Origin: Chitinophagaceae bacterium IBVUCB2
GTDB taxonomy: Bacteria > Bacteroidota > Bacteroidia > Chitinophagales > Chitinophagaceae
Length of the DNA: 64,000 bases
Assembly (NCBI GenBank): GCA_002127295.1
Contig: NFUV01000002.1
Span: 434,001 to 498,000 of the forward strand
Direction of reading: 5' to 3'
The translations under genes and the position numbers were made by a program. Below are positions 14,687 to 23,866 of the stretch, one piece after another (the stretch's first letter is position 1; every line of letters begins with the position of its first letter). The notes under the pieces were generated by a model. The model ran no database searches and was not told the DNA's origin. It saw nothing but the letters and a program-made list of their open reading frames with translations.

Positions 14687-17077
14687 ATGAAAAAAATTAT
14701 ATTAGTAGCCATTTGGATGTCAATATATTCTTTAGCATCTGCACAGGAGATGAAAGGTATGAATATGCCCCAAAAAGAACAATTAAAAAAATCGGCAATA
14801 AAGAAAAACCAAAAAGTTGTTGCAAGTCCAACTATCAATAAACAAGATGGAATGAAAATGCCCAAAGACACACTTAAGAAACCACCAATGGATATGGACA
14901 ACATGAAAATGCCTGCCCGTGCGTCAGGCGGGGATACTATGAACATGTTAAAAACCATTGAAACAAAAGTTTCAGGTAAACGTGTAGCGTATTTTCTAAA
15001 TGTTACTGATACTATGGTCACTTTTGCAAAAGGAAAATTAAAACCCGCCATTGCCATTAATGGCACCATACCGGCTCCTACACTTTATTTTGCCGAAGGC
15101 GATACGGCTATAATTTATGTACACAACCTGATGAAAGTAGAAACATCCATTCACTGGCATGGCTTGCTGTTGCCCAATGTTGAAGATGGCGTTCCTTACC
15201 TGACCACACCGCCGATAAAGCCAGGCACTACGTATACCTTTAGCTTCCCCATCATCCAAAACGGCACGTACTGGTATCATTCGCACACAGGATTGCAGGA
15301 GCAGGTGGGCCTTTACGGAGCCATTGTTATTTATCCAAAAAATGCGATGGCTCAAAAAGAAAAAGTGATTTTATTTTCCGACTGGACTAATGAAAATATG
15401 TCAACCGTAGTTCGTTCGCTAAAGGCAAACTATGAATGGTATGGCATCAAAAGAAAATCGGTGCAAAGCTGGGGCGAAGCGCTGGTAAAAGGATACTTAG
15501 GCGATAAGGTAAAACAGGAATGGAGCCGCATGCCGCCGATGGATGTATCTGATGTGTATTACAACGCTTTTCTTGCCAATGGACGCCAAACAAGCGAGTA
15601 CCCGGAATTTAAGCCGGGTGAAACAGTTCGGCTAAGGCTTATCAATGGCGCCGCAGGTTCATATTTCTATATACAATTTGCTGGTGGACCGATGACTGTT
15701 GTTGCTGCGGATGGTATTGATGTAAAGCCTGTAAAAGTTGATAAAATTGATTTTCCTATTGCTGAAACCTATGATGTGCTCATCACCATTCCTGCTGAAG
15801 GCGCTTATGAATTGAGGGCTACGGCTGCCGATATTTCCGGCTATAGTTCGGTGTATTTCGGCAATGGTAAAAAGATAAACGCACCCGACATTCCTAAGCT
15901 TAATTATTTTGCTATGTTGCGGGAGAGAAATAAAATGGACATGGGCGGTTCTAATAAAAAAGACGCATCAATGTCCGGTATGGATATGAAGGGGCAAAAG
16001 GACACCACGAAAAAAATGCAGCAGATGGACATGGGTGTAAAAAAAGAGGATATGGACATGCCGGGGATGAAGATGGATAACGAAAACAATTCAGGCACTC
16101 TTACATATGATATGCTGCGCTCTGTAAATCCCACAGCTTTTGATAAAAAAATACCGGTGCGTATTGTTCCATTAACGCTTACCGGTAACATGCTTCGCTA
16201 CATCTGGTCATTTGATGATAAGCCGCTTTCAAAGGCGGATAATATCATGATTAAAAAGGGCGAAGTCGTTCGGTTTAAAATGTTTAACAACACGATGATG
16301 CGACACCCTATGCACTTGCATGGCCACTTCTTTCGGGTAATCAACGCCCAGGGCGATTATGCACCACTTAAACACACCTTCGATATTCAACCCATGGAAA
16401 CCGTTACTATCGAGTTTTTAGCCAATGAAGAAAAAGACTGGTTTTTTCATTGCCATATTTTGTATCACCTCGCTGCGGGAATGGCCCGCATTGTAAGCTA
16501 CGAAGGTTCGGAACAAAATGAATTTTCAAAAACGGGGTATAAAATCTTGAAGAAGGAAGATAATTTTATTTCTAAATGGGCCGATTTGAATTTACTTTCC
16601 AATGGCGCCTGGCTTGAAGGGTTTGTATCCAACAATAAATACCAGCTTCGCATTGATGCCCGTGCAGATTGGAAAGGGAATTACGAAACAGAAACCCATC
16701 TGTTGCGCTTTATAGACAAACGGGATTACCTCGCTGCCTTTATTGGTTATGATTTTCGTCTAAATAAAGATGGAAACCCAAATGCAAAAGATAAACCAAA
16801 CACAAAAGATAACCGCAGGCAATTTGAAGTAGGCTTATTGTATTTACTGCCCTTCTTCCTGGAAACTGAAGTACGCATAGATCCGAAAGGGAAATTCCGT
16901 GCACAATTGCAACGAAGGGACATGCCCATTACAACAAGATTATTTTTTGATGGCAGGGTAAATACCGATAAAGAATATTCAGTGGGGCTGCGCTATTTTA
17001 TCAGCCGCACTTTCTCTATCAGCACACTATACGATAGTGACTATGGGGCAGGCGCTGGTATCAGCATTCGATATTAA
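14687..17077 (+). CDS. Multicopper oxidase with Met-rich loop and extra C-terminal beta domain
   Basis: 796 aa. Signal peptide (residues 1-19, ending SLASAQ), then a Met/Lys-rich stretch. Copper motifs: HWHGLLLPN near 155, WYHSHTGLQEQ near 195, HPMHLHGHFF near 541, and HCHILYHLAAGM near 588 (type 1 copper Cys, His and Met). A Met-rich insertion around 415-465 resembles that of CueO/CopA oxidases, which oxidise Cu(I). After residue about 620 lie about 175 residues of alternating beta strands ending in an aromatic residue, not part of a normal multicopper oxidase and reminiscent of outer-membrane CopB-like strands. Periplasmic or outer-membrane copper detoxification is likely. Confidence 0.88.
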   Translation: MKKIILVAIWMSIYSLASAQEMKGMNMPQKEQLKKSAIKKNQKVVASPTINKQDGMKMPKDTLKKPPMDMDNMKMPARASGGDTMNMLKTIETKVSGKRVAYFLNVTDTMVTFAKGKLKPAIAINGTIPAPTLYFAEGDTAIIYVHNLMKVETSIHWHGLLLPNVEDGVPYLTTPPIKPGTTYTFSFPIIQNGTYWYHSHTGLQEQVGLYGAIVIYPKNAMAQKEKVILFSDWTNENMSTVVRSLKANYEWYGIKRKSVQSWGEALVKGYLGDKVKQEWSRMPPMDVSDVYYNAFLANGRQTSEYPEFKPGETVRLRLINGAAGSYFYIQFAGGPMTVVAADGIDVKPVKVDKIDFPIAETYDVLITIPAEGAYELRATAADISGYSSVYFGNGKKINAPDIPKLNYFAMLRERNKMDMGGSNKKDASMSGMDMKGQKDTTKKMQQMDMGVKKEDMDMPGMKMDNENNSGTLTYDMLRSVNPTAFDKKIPVRIVPLTLTGNMLRYIWSFDDKPLSKADNIMIKKGEVVRFKMFNNTMMRHPMHLHGHFFRVINAQGDYAPLKHTFDIQPMETVTIEFLANEEKDWFFHCHILYHLAAGMARIVSYEGSEQNEFSKTGYKILKKEDNFISKWADLNLLSNGAWLEGFVSNNKYQLRIDARADWKGNYETETHLLRFIDKRDYLAAFIGYDFRLNKDGNPNAKDKPNTKDNRRQFEVGLLYLLPFFLETEVRIDPKGKFRAQLQRRDMPITTRLFFDGRVNTDKEYSVGLRYFISRTFSISTLYDSDYGAGAGISIRY

Positions 17078-17182
17078 AACATTAATTAAGCAACAAACAT
17101 AATTTCTGATAAAAAACATTTGATACCTTATTTATAATCCATTATTAATTGATTTTTTTAGCACCCAAAAATAAATAACAAA

Positions 17183-17422
17183 ATGAAAAAAAATTATGAG
17201 TTACAAGGAATGAGCTGTGCAGGTTGTGTAAACACCGTAAAGAATGTATTACTTCAACTTCCAGGCATTGAAGATGCTGAAATTCACCTTCATCCTCAAA
17301 GTGCTCTTCTTACTATGAGCGAACCAATTGATATAGGCGAATTGCAAGACCAACTTAACAAGGTGGGAAATTATATGATTAAAGAAGTTGTTTTTCAATA
17401 TAGTAAATCAAAAATAAGGTAA
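17183..17422 (+). CDS. HMA-domain copper chaperone-like protein
   Basis: 79 aa, a single heavy-metal-associated domain with the metal motif GMSCAGC near residues 9-14 and the usual beta-alpha-beta pattern (VKNVLLQLPGIEDAEIHLHP). There is no signal peptide, so it is cytosolic, like CopZ chaperones that deliver Cu(I) to P-type ATPases. The C-terminal half departs somewhat from the standard ending. Confidence 0.85.
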   Translation: MKKNYELQGMSCAGCVNTVKNVLLQLPGIEDAEIHLHPQSALLTMSEPIDIGELQDQLNKVGNYMIKEVVFQYSKSKIR

Positions 17423-17425
17423 CCA

Positions 17426-18121
17426 ATGTGTTTTTCAGCTACAGCCAGTTTCATTTCCGGTACTGCATTGTGTGTCATCGGCGTTGCAACGCTTAAACAA
17501 ACCAAAGCAACTACTGAAATTCCTTTTGCTCTCATTCCGCTGCTATTCGGAATCCAGCAGCTTACTGAAGGCGTCATCTGGTTATCTTTCAACCACAACA
17601 TTCCAGTGCTCAGGCAAGTAATGACTTATATATATTCCCTGTTCTCACATTTGCTGTGGCCAATTTATGTGCCTTTTGCAATAGGTATAATCGAAGTAGT
17701 AAAGTGGCGGAAAAAGGCACTGCTTGTGCTATTAGTACTTGGGGTAACTGTGGGCTTATTCCTGCTTTATTGGATTACGGTAGGGCCATTAAATGCAGAA
17801 GTCATCAGCCATCACATGGTTTACATATCGCCACATTTTTATTCCGTTCCCGTAATGATATTGTACTTCACGGCTACTTGTGCCAGTTGCTTCTTTTCAA
17901 GTCATGGCTTCATAAGGTTATTAGGAGTTTTATTGGTGCTGTCATTAATTGGTGCCCAGGTAGCTCACAGTGTAGCATTTGTTTCAATCTGGTGCTTCTT
18001 TGCGGCTATTATAAGTATGGTCGTCTATTTGCATCTTAAAATAAGGAATCGTGGGTGGGGCCCAAAAAACCTGGCAATTATCCGGGATGGCAACCAAGCG
18101 AATTATAAAGAATTAAACTGA
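17426..18121 (+). CDS. DUF6629 family membrane protein
   Basis: 231 aa with about seven hydrophobic segments. It begins with MCFSATASFISGTALCVIG, the hallmark N-terminus of DUF6629, followed by PLLFGIQQLTEGVIWLSF. No function is established for the family. It starts 3 bases after the HMA gene stop, so it is co-transcribed with it. Confidence 0.82.
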   Translation: MCFSATASFISGTALCVIGVATLKQTKATTEIPFALIPLLFGIQQLTEGVIWLSFNHNIPVLRQVMTYIYSLFSHLLWPIYVPFAIGIIEVVKWRKKALLVLLVLGVTVGLFLLYWITVGPLNAEVISHHMVYISPHFYSVPVMILYFTATCASCFFSSHGFIRLLGVLLVLSLIGAQVAHSVAFVSIWCFFAAIISMVVYLHLKIRNRGWGPKNLAIIRDGNQANYKELN

Positions 18122-18201
18122 ATGATTTATACGTATAAGCATGATGTATGATAGCTTTTTGATTTTTAAAAAAATAACGATTGTAGATAAAATATTTTTG
18201 A

Positions 18202-19473
18202 ATGGTTAAGGTAAAACAATATGGCAGGGAAAAAATAATACTTCTTTGCGGAGTATTTCTGGTAATGACTGGCCTAGGAATGACACTTCCCGTGCTTCCG
18301 TTCTACATCGAAAAACTTTTGTCGGCTGAAGGTGTTTCATCCAAAACAGTTTCGCTCCATGTAGGATTAATAACAGCCGCTTTTCCACTTACACAATTTC
18401 TCTTTTCATCTTACCTGGGTTCATTATCTGATAAAGCAGGGAGAAGGCCGCTCATCCTGGGAGGCATCGCCGGGTTTTCAATTTCAATTTTTATTTTTTC
18501 AATAGGCGGGAGCATAGCGCTTCTCTATATTTCCCGTTTAATGGCCGGATTTTTTACAGCCGGTTTTGTAACCGCATCAGGTGCCTACATTGCCGATAAA
18601 ACTTCAAAAGTAAAAAGAGGAAAGAACATGGCATTGCTGAGCAGCGTAGCCGGATTGGGCGCTGTTGCAGGCCCTTTGCTGGGAAATGTATTTTCAAAAG
18701 TCAGTATGCAGTTTAATCTTCCTTTCGGACAGGCAACGCTTGATAAATTTTCTGCTCCCTTTGTTATCTCTGCTGCTCTTACACTAGTGGTCTTCGTTCT
18801 CTATATTTTCTTTTTGAAGGAATCACTTATTGCAAAAGAGAAAATCACATGGCAGGTTTTAGCAAAAGCAAAACTGCCCCTGTTTCCGAAATGGAGCTTA
18901 TTTAACAGAACATTTATACTGTTGCTCACCTTTTCTTTTATCAGTCAGCTTGCCTTATTCATGTTTGAAGGCACATTTGCGCTGCATTCCCAGCGCCTAT
19001 TTTCATTCGGGCCACGGCAAATGAGCATAGTCTTTATCGTTTGCGGTTCACTGATGGCTTTATTGCAATTGGGACCCATTGCATGGTTAATTGAAAAGAA
19101 TGGTGAAAAAGTTTTATTGCCCTTCGGTTTTCTTTTGCTGGGCATCGGCATATTCATGCTCACTACTACCCCGCAAATGGAATTGATTTTAATCTATGTC
19201 TCCTTTATCTCTATCGGTATGGCAATCCTTTCACCCAGCCTGTCTTCTCTTATTACAAAAAGTTCAGGAAAAGATTTTGGCGCATCACTTGGCATTTTAA
19301 GTTCTGTTAATAGCCTGGGACAGGTTGTTGGTGTGGTGCTCGGTGGAATAATTATGATATGGTCTGACCATCTTGCGTATTGGATTGTTACAATTATGCT
19401 AATGGCGGCTGCCTATTCGCTTTTGCCTAAAAAAAGTTTGTTGATTAATAAGTCCATAAACGTTACAAAGTAA
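18202..19473 (+). CDS. MFS transporter
   Basis: 423 aa with about twelve hydrophobic segments. Motif A is clear after helix 2 (GSLSDKAGRRPLIL), and helix 1 has GLGMTLPVLPFYIE, as in drug/proton antiporters of the TetA-like group. A central cytoplasmic loop separates two six-helix halves. The substrate cannot be told from sequence. It is followed by an HMBD gene but shares no metal motif itself. Confidence 0.85.
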   Translation: MVKVKQYGREKIILLCGVFLVMTGLGMTLPVLPFYIEKLLSAEGVSSKTVSLHVGLITAAFPLTQFLFSSYLGSLSDKAGRRPLILGGIAGFSISIFIFSIGGSIALLYISRLMAGFFTAGFVTASGAYIADKTSKVKRGKNMALLSSVAGLGAVAGPLLGNVFSKVSMQFNLPFGQATLDKFSAPFVISAALTLVVFVLYIFFLKESLIAKEKITWQVLAKAKLPLFPKWSLFNRTFILLLTFSFISQLALFMFEGTFALHSQRLFSFGPRQMSIVFIVCGSLMALLQLGPIAWLIEKNGEKVLLPFGFLLLGIGIFMLTTTPQMELILIYVSFISIGMAILSPSLSSLITKSSGKDFGASLGILSSVNSLGQVVGVVLGGIIMIWSDHLAYWIVTIMLMAAAYSLLPKKSLLINKSINVTK

Positions 19474-19529
19474 TTGATAAAGACAAAACTATTTACATCG
19501 TAAAATTTTTCAGAAATAAAACAAAAAAA

Positions 19530-19841
19530 ATGGAAAAAACTAAAAATGAAAAAGAAAATCAAGCTTCCGGCTACATGCCGTTGGATACAAAATCAAATGA
19601 GGATTTCAACAAACAACATCCTGACCACGATGAAAATGGTTTACTAAATGCCAGCACAAGTCCGGGAGAAAAGATAAACGGAAACGATAACAAACAAACA
19701 TCAGCGATGAAAACAACAGAAACAAAAAGTGAAAAAAATGAAGGAACGAAAACCTACACCTGCTCCATGCATCCTGAAATAATTTCGGATAAGCCCGGCA
19801 AATGTCCAAAGTGCGGAATGGAATTAATAGAAAGAAAATAA
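19530..19841 (+). CDS. Cytosolic HMBD metal-binding protein
   Basis: 103 aa. A polar, Asn/Lys/Glu-rich N-terminal 70 residues without signal peptide precede one intact HMBD unit: YTCSMHPEIISDKPGKCPKC, then GMELIERK. It is a single-domain relative of the five-repeat secreted protein at 3809. Its last codons match the orphan tail at 5166. A cytosolic metal-buffering role is likely but unproven. Confidence 0.75.
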   Translation: MEKTKNEKENQASGYMPLDTKSNEDFNKQHPDHDENGLLNASTSPGEKINGNDNKQTSAMKTTETKSEKNEGTKTYTCSMHPEIISDKPGKCPKCGMELIERK

Positions 19842-19866
19842 CGTACTAATTCAAATATTGGGAACA

Positions 19867-20397
19867 ATGCAAAGGCAAACAAATTGGTATGTCATCACAG
19901 GTGGACCTAGTTCAGGAAAAACAACAACTGTTAATTTGTTGAAGGAAAGAGGATACATCACAACCTTTGAACATGCCCGGCATTACATCGATACACAACG
20001 GCTGAAAGGAAGAACGATAGAGGATGTTAGAAAGCAGCAGAAAGAATTTCAATTGGGAGTATTAAATATGCAGATTGAGCAGGAAGATCAAATTTCCCCT
20101 GATCTGCAAGTCTTTCTTGACCGTGCAATTCCTGATGCCCTTGCTTACTATCGCTTTTTAAATCTTCCGGAAGATGAAAAATTGACCCAAGCATTACGTA
20201 CTGTTTACTACAAAAAAATTTTTATTCTCGATCGCCTGCCATTGGTAAAAGATTATGCCAGGACAGAAGATGAGGCAGCACAGCAAAAAATCCATGCATT
20301 GCTTGTTGAGGTTTACGAATCCTTAAGATTTCCTATCGTCCAGGTTCCTGTGCTTCCACCGGAAGAAAGGGTGGATTTCATTTTACAAAATTTATAA
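19867..20397 (+). CDS. AAA/P-loop nucleotide-kinase-like protein
   Basis: 176 aa from ATG 19867 (an upstream TTG at 19858 is less likely). A Walker A motif, ITGGPSSGKTTTVNLL, is followed by ERGYITTFEHARHYID and a basic/acidic region of the NadR/Ttd14-like ATPase family. VFLDRAIPDALAYYRFL probably supplies the acidic Walker B-type residue. The substrate is unknown. Its stop overlaps the next start (TAATG). Confidence 0.75.
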   Translation: MQRQTNWYVITGGPSSGKTTTVNLLKERGYITTFEHARHYIDTQRLKGRTIEDVRKQQKEFQLGVLNMQIEQEDQISPDLQVFLDRAIPDALAYYRFLNLPEDEKLTQALRTVYYKKIFILDRLPLVKDYARTEDEAAQQKIHALLVEVYESLRFPIVQVPVLPPEERVDFILQNL

Positions 20398-20921
20398 TGT
20401 ATCAGGTGAAAACAAAATCTAAAAACATACTCATTCATTCAACGCCTGAAAAAGCTTTTGCCCAGATGGATGATTTTTCAAAAACAGGAATGCACATGAG
20501 CGAAAGCTCTATGATGATGATGGGAAGTAAATTAAAGTTAGAACAGCTTTCACCAAACGCAACCGGAGTTGGCGCAAAATATCGGTGGTATGGAAAGATT
20601 ATGGGAATGACAATGGATTTTAGTGAAACAGTCACAAAGTGGCAACGACCAAAACTCAAAGAATGGGAAACAGTTGGTGAAGCAAAAATAATTATCATGT
20701 CATGGTATCGCATGTGCTTTGAAATTTCTCCGGCTGAAAACGGAACTATTGCAAAAATTTCAATCAGTTACCTGCTGCCAAAAGAATGGTTCTATAAAAT
20801 TCTTTCTTTCTTTTTTGCAAACTGGTATTGCAACTGGTGTTTGAATAATATGCTGAATGATACAAAAAAGAATCTCGAAAATAAAATATCTAAACAGGCG
20901 AAAGGAGGCGTTCAGGCATGA
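20397..20921 (+). CDS. SRPBCC family protein
   Basis: 174 aa. The start KTKSKNILIHSTPEKAFAQM and the alternation of strands with GVGAKYRWYGK and DFSETVTKWQRPKLKEWETV fit the Bet v 1/START-like SRPBCC fold, a hydrophobic-ligand pocket. The ligand is unknown. Both ends overlap neighbours (TAATG with the kinase-like gene, ATGA with the glucoamylase-like gene), so the three are translated as a unit. Confidence 0.72.
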   Translation: MYQVKTKSKNILIHSTPEKAFAQMDDFSKTGMHMSESSMMMMGSKLKLEQLSPNATGVGAKYRWYGKIMGMTMDFSETVTKWQRPKLKEWETVGEAKIIIMSWYRMCFEISPAENGTIAKISISYLLPKEWFYKILSFFFANWYCNWCLNNMLNDTKKNLENKISKQAKGGVQA

Positions 20922-22222
20922 ACCATAGCACTACGGACATCGAAACACTGGATAAACTCCAACGCCAAACATTCGATTACTTTTTACACGAAACTAATCC
21001 CTCTAACGGGTTAATTAAAGATAAGACAGCACCAGATTGGCCGTCCAGCATTGCTGCTACCGGCCTTGCGTTAGCCTGTTATCCGGTAGGGGTCGAACGG
21101 GGATTTATGTCAAGAGCCGCAGCGATTGAAAGAACACTTGCTACACTGCGTTTTTTTTGGAATAGTCCACAAGGCCCTGAGCCTGACGCAACCGGCTACA
21201 AAGGATTTTATTATCATTTTCTCGACATGCAGACCGGCCGCCGTGCCTCGCAATGTGAGTTGTCGACAGTGGACAGTGCTTTTTTGCTGGCTGGCGCATT
21301 AACTGCGGGAATTTATTTCGATGCCGATACAGCCGACGAGAATGAAATCCGCACCCTCGCCGATGCACTTTACCATCGGGCCGATTGGCAATGGGCGCAA
21401 AACCAAGGTGCAACGTTAACGCATGGTTGGAAACCTGAAAGCGGATTTCTTACTTATCGGTGGGAAGGTTACGATGAGGCACTGCTGCTATATATGCTGG
21501 GGCTTGGTTCACCAACACATCCCTTACCTGAAAGCAGCTACACAGCCTGGACTTCAACTTACCAATGGGAACACAATTACGGGTATGAATATCTTTATGC
21601 CGGGCCGTTGTTCATTCACCAACTCTCACATGTATGGATTGACTTTCGTGGTATTCAGGATGCGTACATGCGTAATAAAAGCATTGACTATTTTGAGAAC
21701 AGCCGCCGTGCAACTTATGTTCAACAACAGTATGCGATAAACAATCCACTTGGGCACAAGGACTATGGCCCGCATTGTTGGGGCATTACCTCAAGTGAGG
21801 GCCCCGGCCCGGATGTTATCAAAATAAATGGTATTGATAGGCAGTTTTTTGATTATGTGGGGCGTGGAGTGCCTTACGGGCCAGACGATGGAACCCTTGC
21901 GCCGTGGGCATTGGTGGCATCGCTGCCATTTGCACCTGAAATTGTTTTGCCGGCACTTAATCATTGCATTCATCAGGCAAAAATGACAAAGTATAATCGC
22001 TATGGGTTCAAGGCATCTTTTAATCCTTCTCATCCTGGAAATACCGACAATCCTTATGGATGGTGGGTTTCACCCTGGCATTTTGGACTTAACCAAGGCC
22101 CAATTATTTTGATGATTGAGAACTATCGTTCAGGTTTTCTATGGAGCTTAATGAAGCGATGTCCTTATCTCGTTACTGGATTGCAGCGGGCAGGTTTTAC
22201 GAATGGCTGGTTGAAGTACTGA
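20918..22222 (+). CDS. Glucoamylase-like glycoside hydrolase (GH144-like)
   Basis: 434 aa. Recognised by the glycoamylase-type motifs GLIKDKTAPDWPSSIAATG (about 27-45), SQCELSTVDSAFLLAGAL, WKPESGFLTYRWEGYDEALL, and HCWGITSSEGPG. The family acts on glucans such as cyclic or linear beta-1,2-glucan. No signal peptide is present, so the enzyme would be cytosolic, which is unusual for a hydrolase of this kind. The gene looks clearly richer in G and C than its neighbours, which hints at a separate origin. Confidence 0.83.
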   Translation: MNHSTTDIETLDKLQRQTFDYFLHETNPSNGLIKDKTAPDWPSSIAATGLALACYPVGVERGFMSRAAAIERTLATLRFFWNSPQGPEPDATGYKGFYYHFLDMQTGRRASQCELSTVDSAFLLAGALTAGIYFDADTADENEIRTLADALYHRADWQWAQNQGATLTHGWKPESGFLTYRWEGYDEALLLYMLGLGSPTHPLPESSYTAWTSTYQWEHNYGYEYLYAGPLFIHQLSHVWIDFRGIQDAYMRNKSIDYFENSRRATYVQQQYAINNPLGHKDYGPHCWGITSSEGPGPDVIKINGIDRQFFDYVGRGVPYGPDDGTLAPWALVASLPFAPEIVLPALNHCIHQAKMTKYNRYGFKASFNPSHPGNTDNPYGWWVSPWHFGLNQGPIILMIENYRSGFLWSLMKRCPYLVTGLQRAGFTNGWLKY

Positions 22223-22310
22223 TGTTGAAACTCGTCAATATGCGAGGGTTAGGCTAATTTTTAAATAATATGATCAAGTAAAAAACTTTGAAAAGTTCTC
22301 AAGTATAAAA

Positions 22311-22733
22311 ATGATGAACCTTAAACCATATTCAGCAAGTACACTTGCATTAGCAGGATTAATTCTTGCCGGAATGGGCTTGTATTTTATTTTTCTTCGA
22401 CCTTCTCTACTGCCTGAAGACCTTGGCTACATGGGCTCAACATTACAAAATGTAAAGGAGAACATTCCTGGTCTTTTAAATTGGCTGCAAAAGATTTTTT
22501 GGGTAATGGGAGGTTACATTTTCGCCACAGGATTGCTCACCATTTTTATTGCAATGACATCTTTTCGCAAACGAATGAAAAGTGCATTCATCATTGTAAC
22601 AATTGCAGGATTAACATCAATTGGGTTTATGACCATTGTAAACTTTATTATTAATTCAGATTTTAAATGGATGTTGTTTGCGTTTTCCCTCCTTTGGTTA
22701 ATCGCTTTAATTCTTTACCGGAGTCATAAATGA
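22311..22733 (+). CDS. Hypothetical four-helix membrane protein
   Basis: 140 aa with four hydrophobic segments (about 10-30, 58-80, 88-108 and 115-136). The first loop is periplasm-like and polar. I do not recognise the family. It stands between the glucoamylase-like gene and the GAPDH gene in the same direction. Confidence 0.6.
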   Translation: MMNLKPYSASTLALAGLILAGMGLYFIFLRPSLLPEDLGYMGSTLQNVKENIPGLLNWLQKIFWVMGGYIFATGLLTIFIAMTSFRKRMKSAFIIVTIAGLTSIGFMTIVNFIINSDFKWMLFAFSLLWLIALILYRSHK

Positions 22734-22808
22734 AAAAATGAAATCAGAAAAAAGACCCTAATCATTTTTAAAACTACATGTTGTATATAAACAGTCTAAA
22801 TTAAAACT

Positions 22809-23837
22809 ATGAAAATTAAAGTTGCAGTGAACGGATATGGTGTAATCGGAAAACGTGTTGCTGATGTAGTATCAATGCAGGATGATATGGAATTAGCAGG
22901 GGTATGTGATGTGGTTACAGACTGGCGTATTAAGATAGCGGAATTAAAAAATTACCCAATTTTTGCTTCCGATGATACTTTCAAAAGTAAAATGAATGAA
23001 GTGAAGATTAACACATCTGGCACCCTGGATGACCTGCTTGCATCTTCAGATATTATTGTTGATTGTACCCCAAAGAAAATCGCTGCCCAAAATATTGAAC
23101 TCTATAAAAAGCTTGGAAAAAAATTCATTTTACAGGGAGGTGAAAAGCATGAAGCTACGGGCCATTCATTTAGTGCGGAAAATAATTATTTAACTGCACT
23201 TAACCGGGATTCCACGAGAGTAGTTTCATGTAATACTACTTCTATTGTAAGAACATTAACCCCCCTTAACAATGTAGGCTTGCTCCTAAAAGCAAGAGGT
23301 ACTTTACTTCGTCGTGCAACCGATCCCTGGGAAAGCCATTTGGACGGAATCATGAATACACTTGTGCCTGAGAAAGACATCCCCAGTCATCAGGGGCCGG
23401 ATGCGCAATCTGTTGACCCCACGCTTAACGTAATAACATCTGCAGTTAAAGTGCCTGAAACCTTAAGCCATCTGCATTATTGGAATGTGCAACTTACACG
23501 AAAAGCGTCTAAGGAAGAAGTGCTGGATGCATTCAAAGGATCATCCAGGATTGCAATGATTGAATATAGCCAGGGATTATCTGCAAATAATACAGTGAAG
23601 GAATTAATGCTGGCATTAAACCGCCCTTATGGCGATATGTATGAGGTAGCCTTGTGGGAAGACATGCTCAAAGTAGTGGATGATGAATTGTTCTATGCTT
23701 ACATTGTAGATAACCAAGCTATCGTTATACCGGAAACTATAGATGCCATAAGGGCTTTGACAGGCATTGAAAAGGAGGCGCTAAAATCAATTCAAAAAAC
23801 AAATACAAGTTTAGGAATTAAACCAAAATTTTTTTAA
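22809..23837 (+). CDS. Type II (archaeal-type) glyceraldehyde-3-phosphate dehydrogenase
   Basis: 342 aa, the usual length of the archaeal enzyme. The N-terminal Rossmann motif VNGYGVIGKRVADVV is followed by the catalytic Cys in VSCNTTSIVRT (near residue 141). It differs from the bacterial ASCTTN motif, and the overall sequence is of the NAD(P)-dependent type II class found mainly in Archaea. Conserved stretches such as PIFASDD and VPEKDIPSHQGPDAQSV support this. Type II GAPDH oxidises glyceraldehyde 3-phosphate to 1,3-bisphosphoglycerate. It is probably an acquired extra enzyme beside a normal chromosomal GapA. Confidence 0.87.
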   Translation: MKIKVAVNGYGVIGKRVADVVSMQDDMELAGVCDVVTDWRIKIAELKNYPIFASDDTFKSKMNEVKINTSGTLDDLLASSDIIVDCTPKKIAAQNIELYKKLGKKFILQGGEKHEATGHSFSAENNYLTALNRDSTRVVSCNTTSIVRTLTPLNNVGLLLKARGTLLRRATDPWESHLDGIMNTLVPEKDIPSHQGPDAQSVDPTLNVITSAVKVPETLSHLHYWNVQLTRKASKEEVLDAFKGSSRIAMIEYSQGLSANNTVKELMLALNRPYGDMYEVALWEDMLKVVDDELFYAYIVDNQAIVIPETIDAIRALTGIEKEALKSIQKTNTSLGIKPKFF

Positions 23838-23866
23838 TCATGACGTATAAAAAAAATTGAATAATA

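Noticed and set aside
18193-18200. TATTTTTG as promoter of the MFS gene
   Set aside because: It ends 1 base before the ATG, so transcription would start inside the gene, and no TTTG lies at the right distance. AT-rich chance match.
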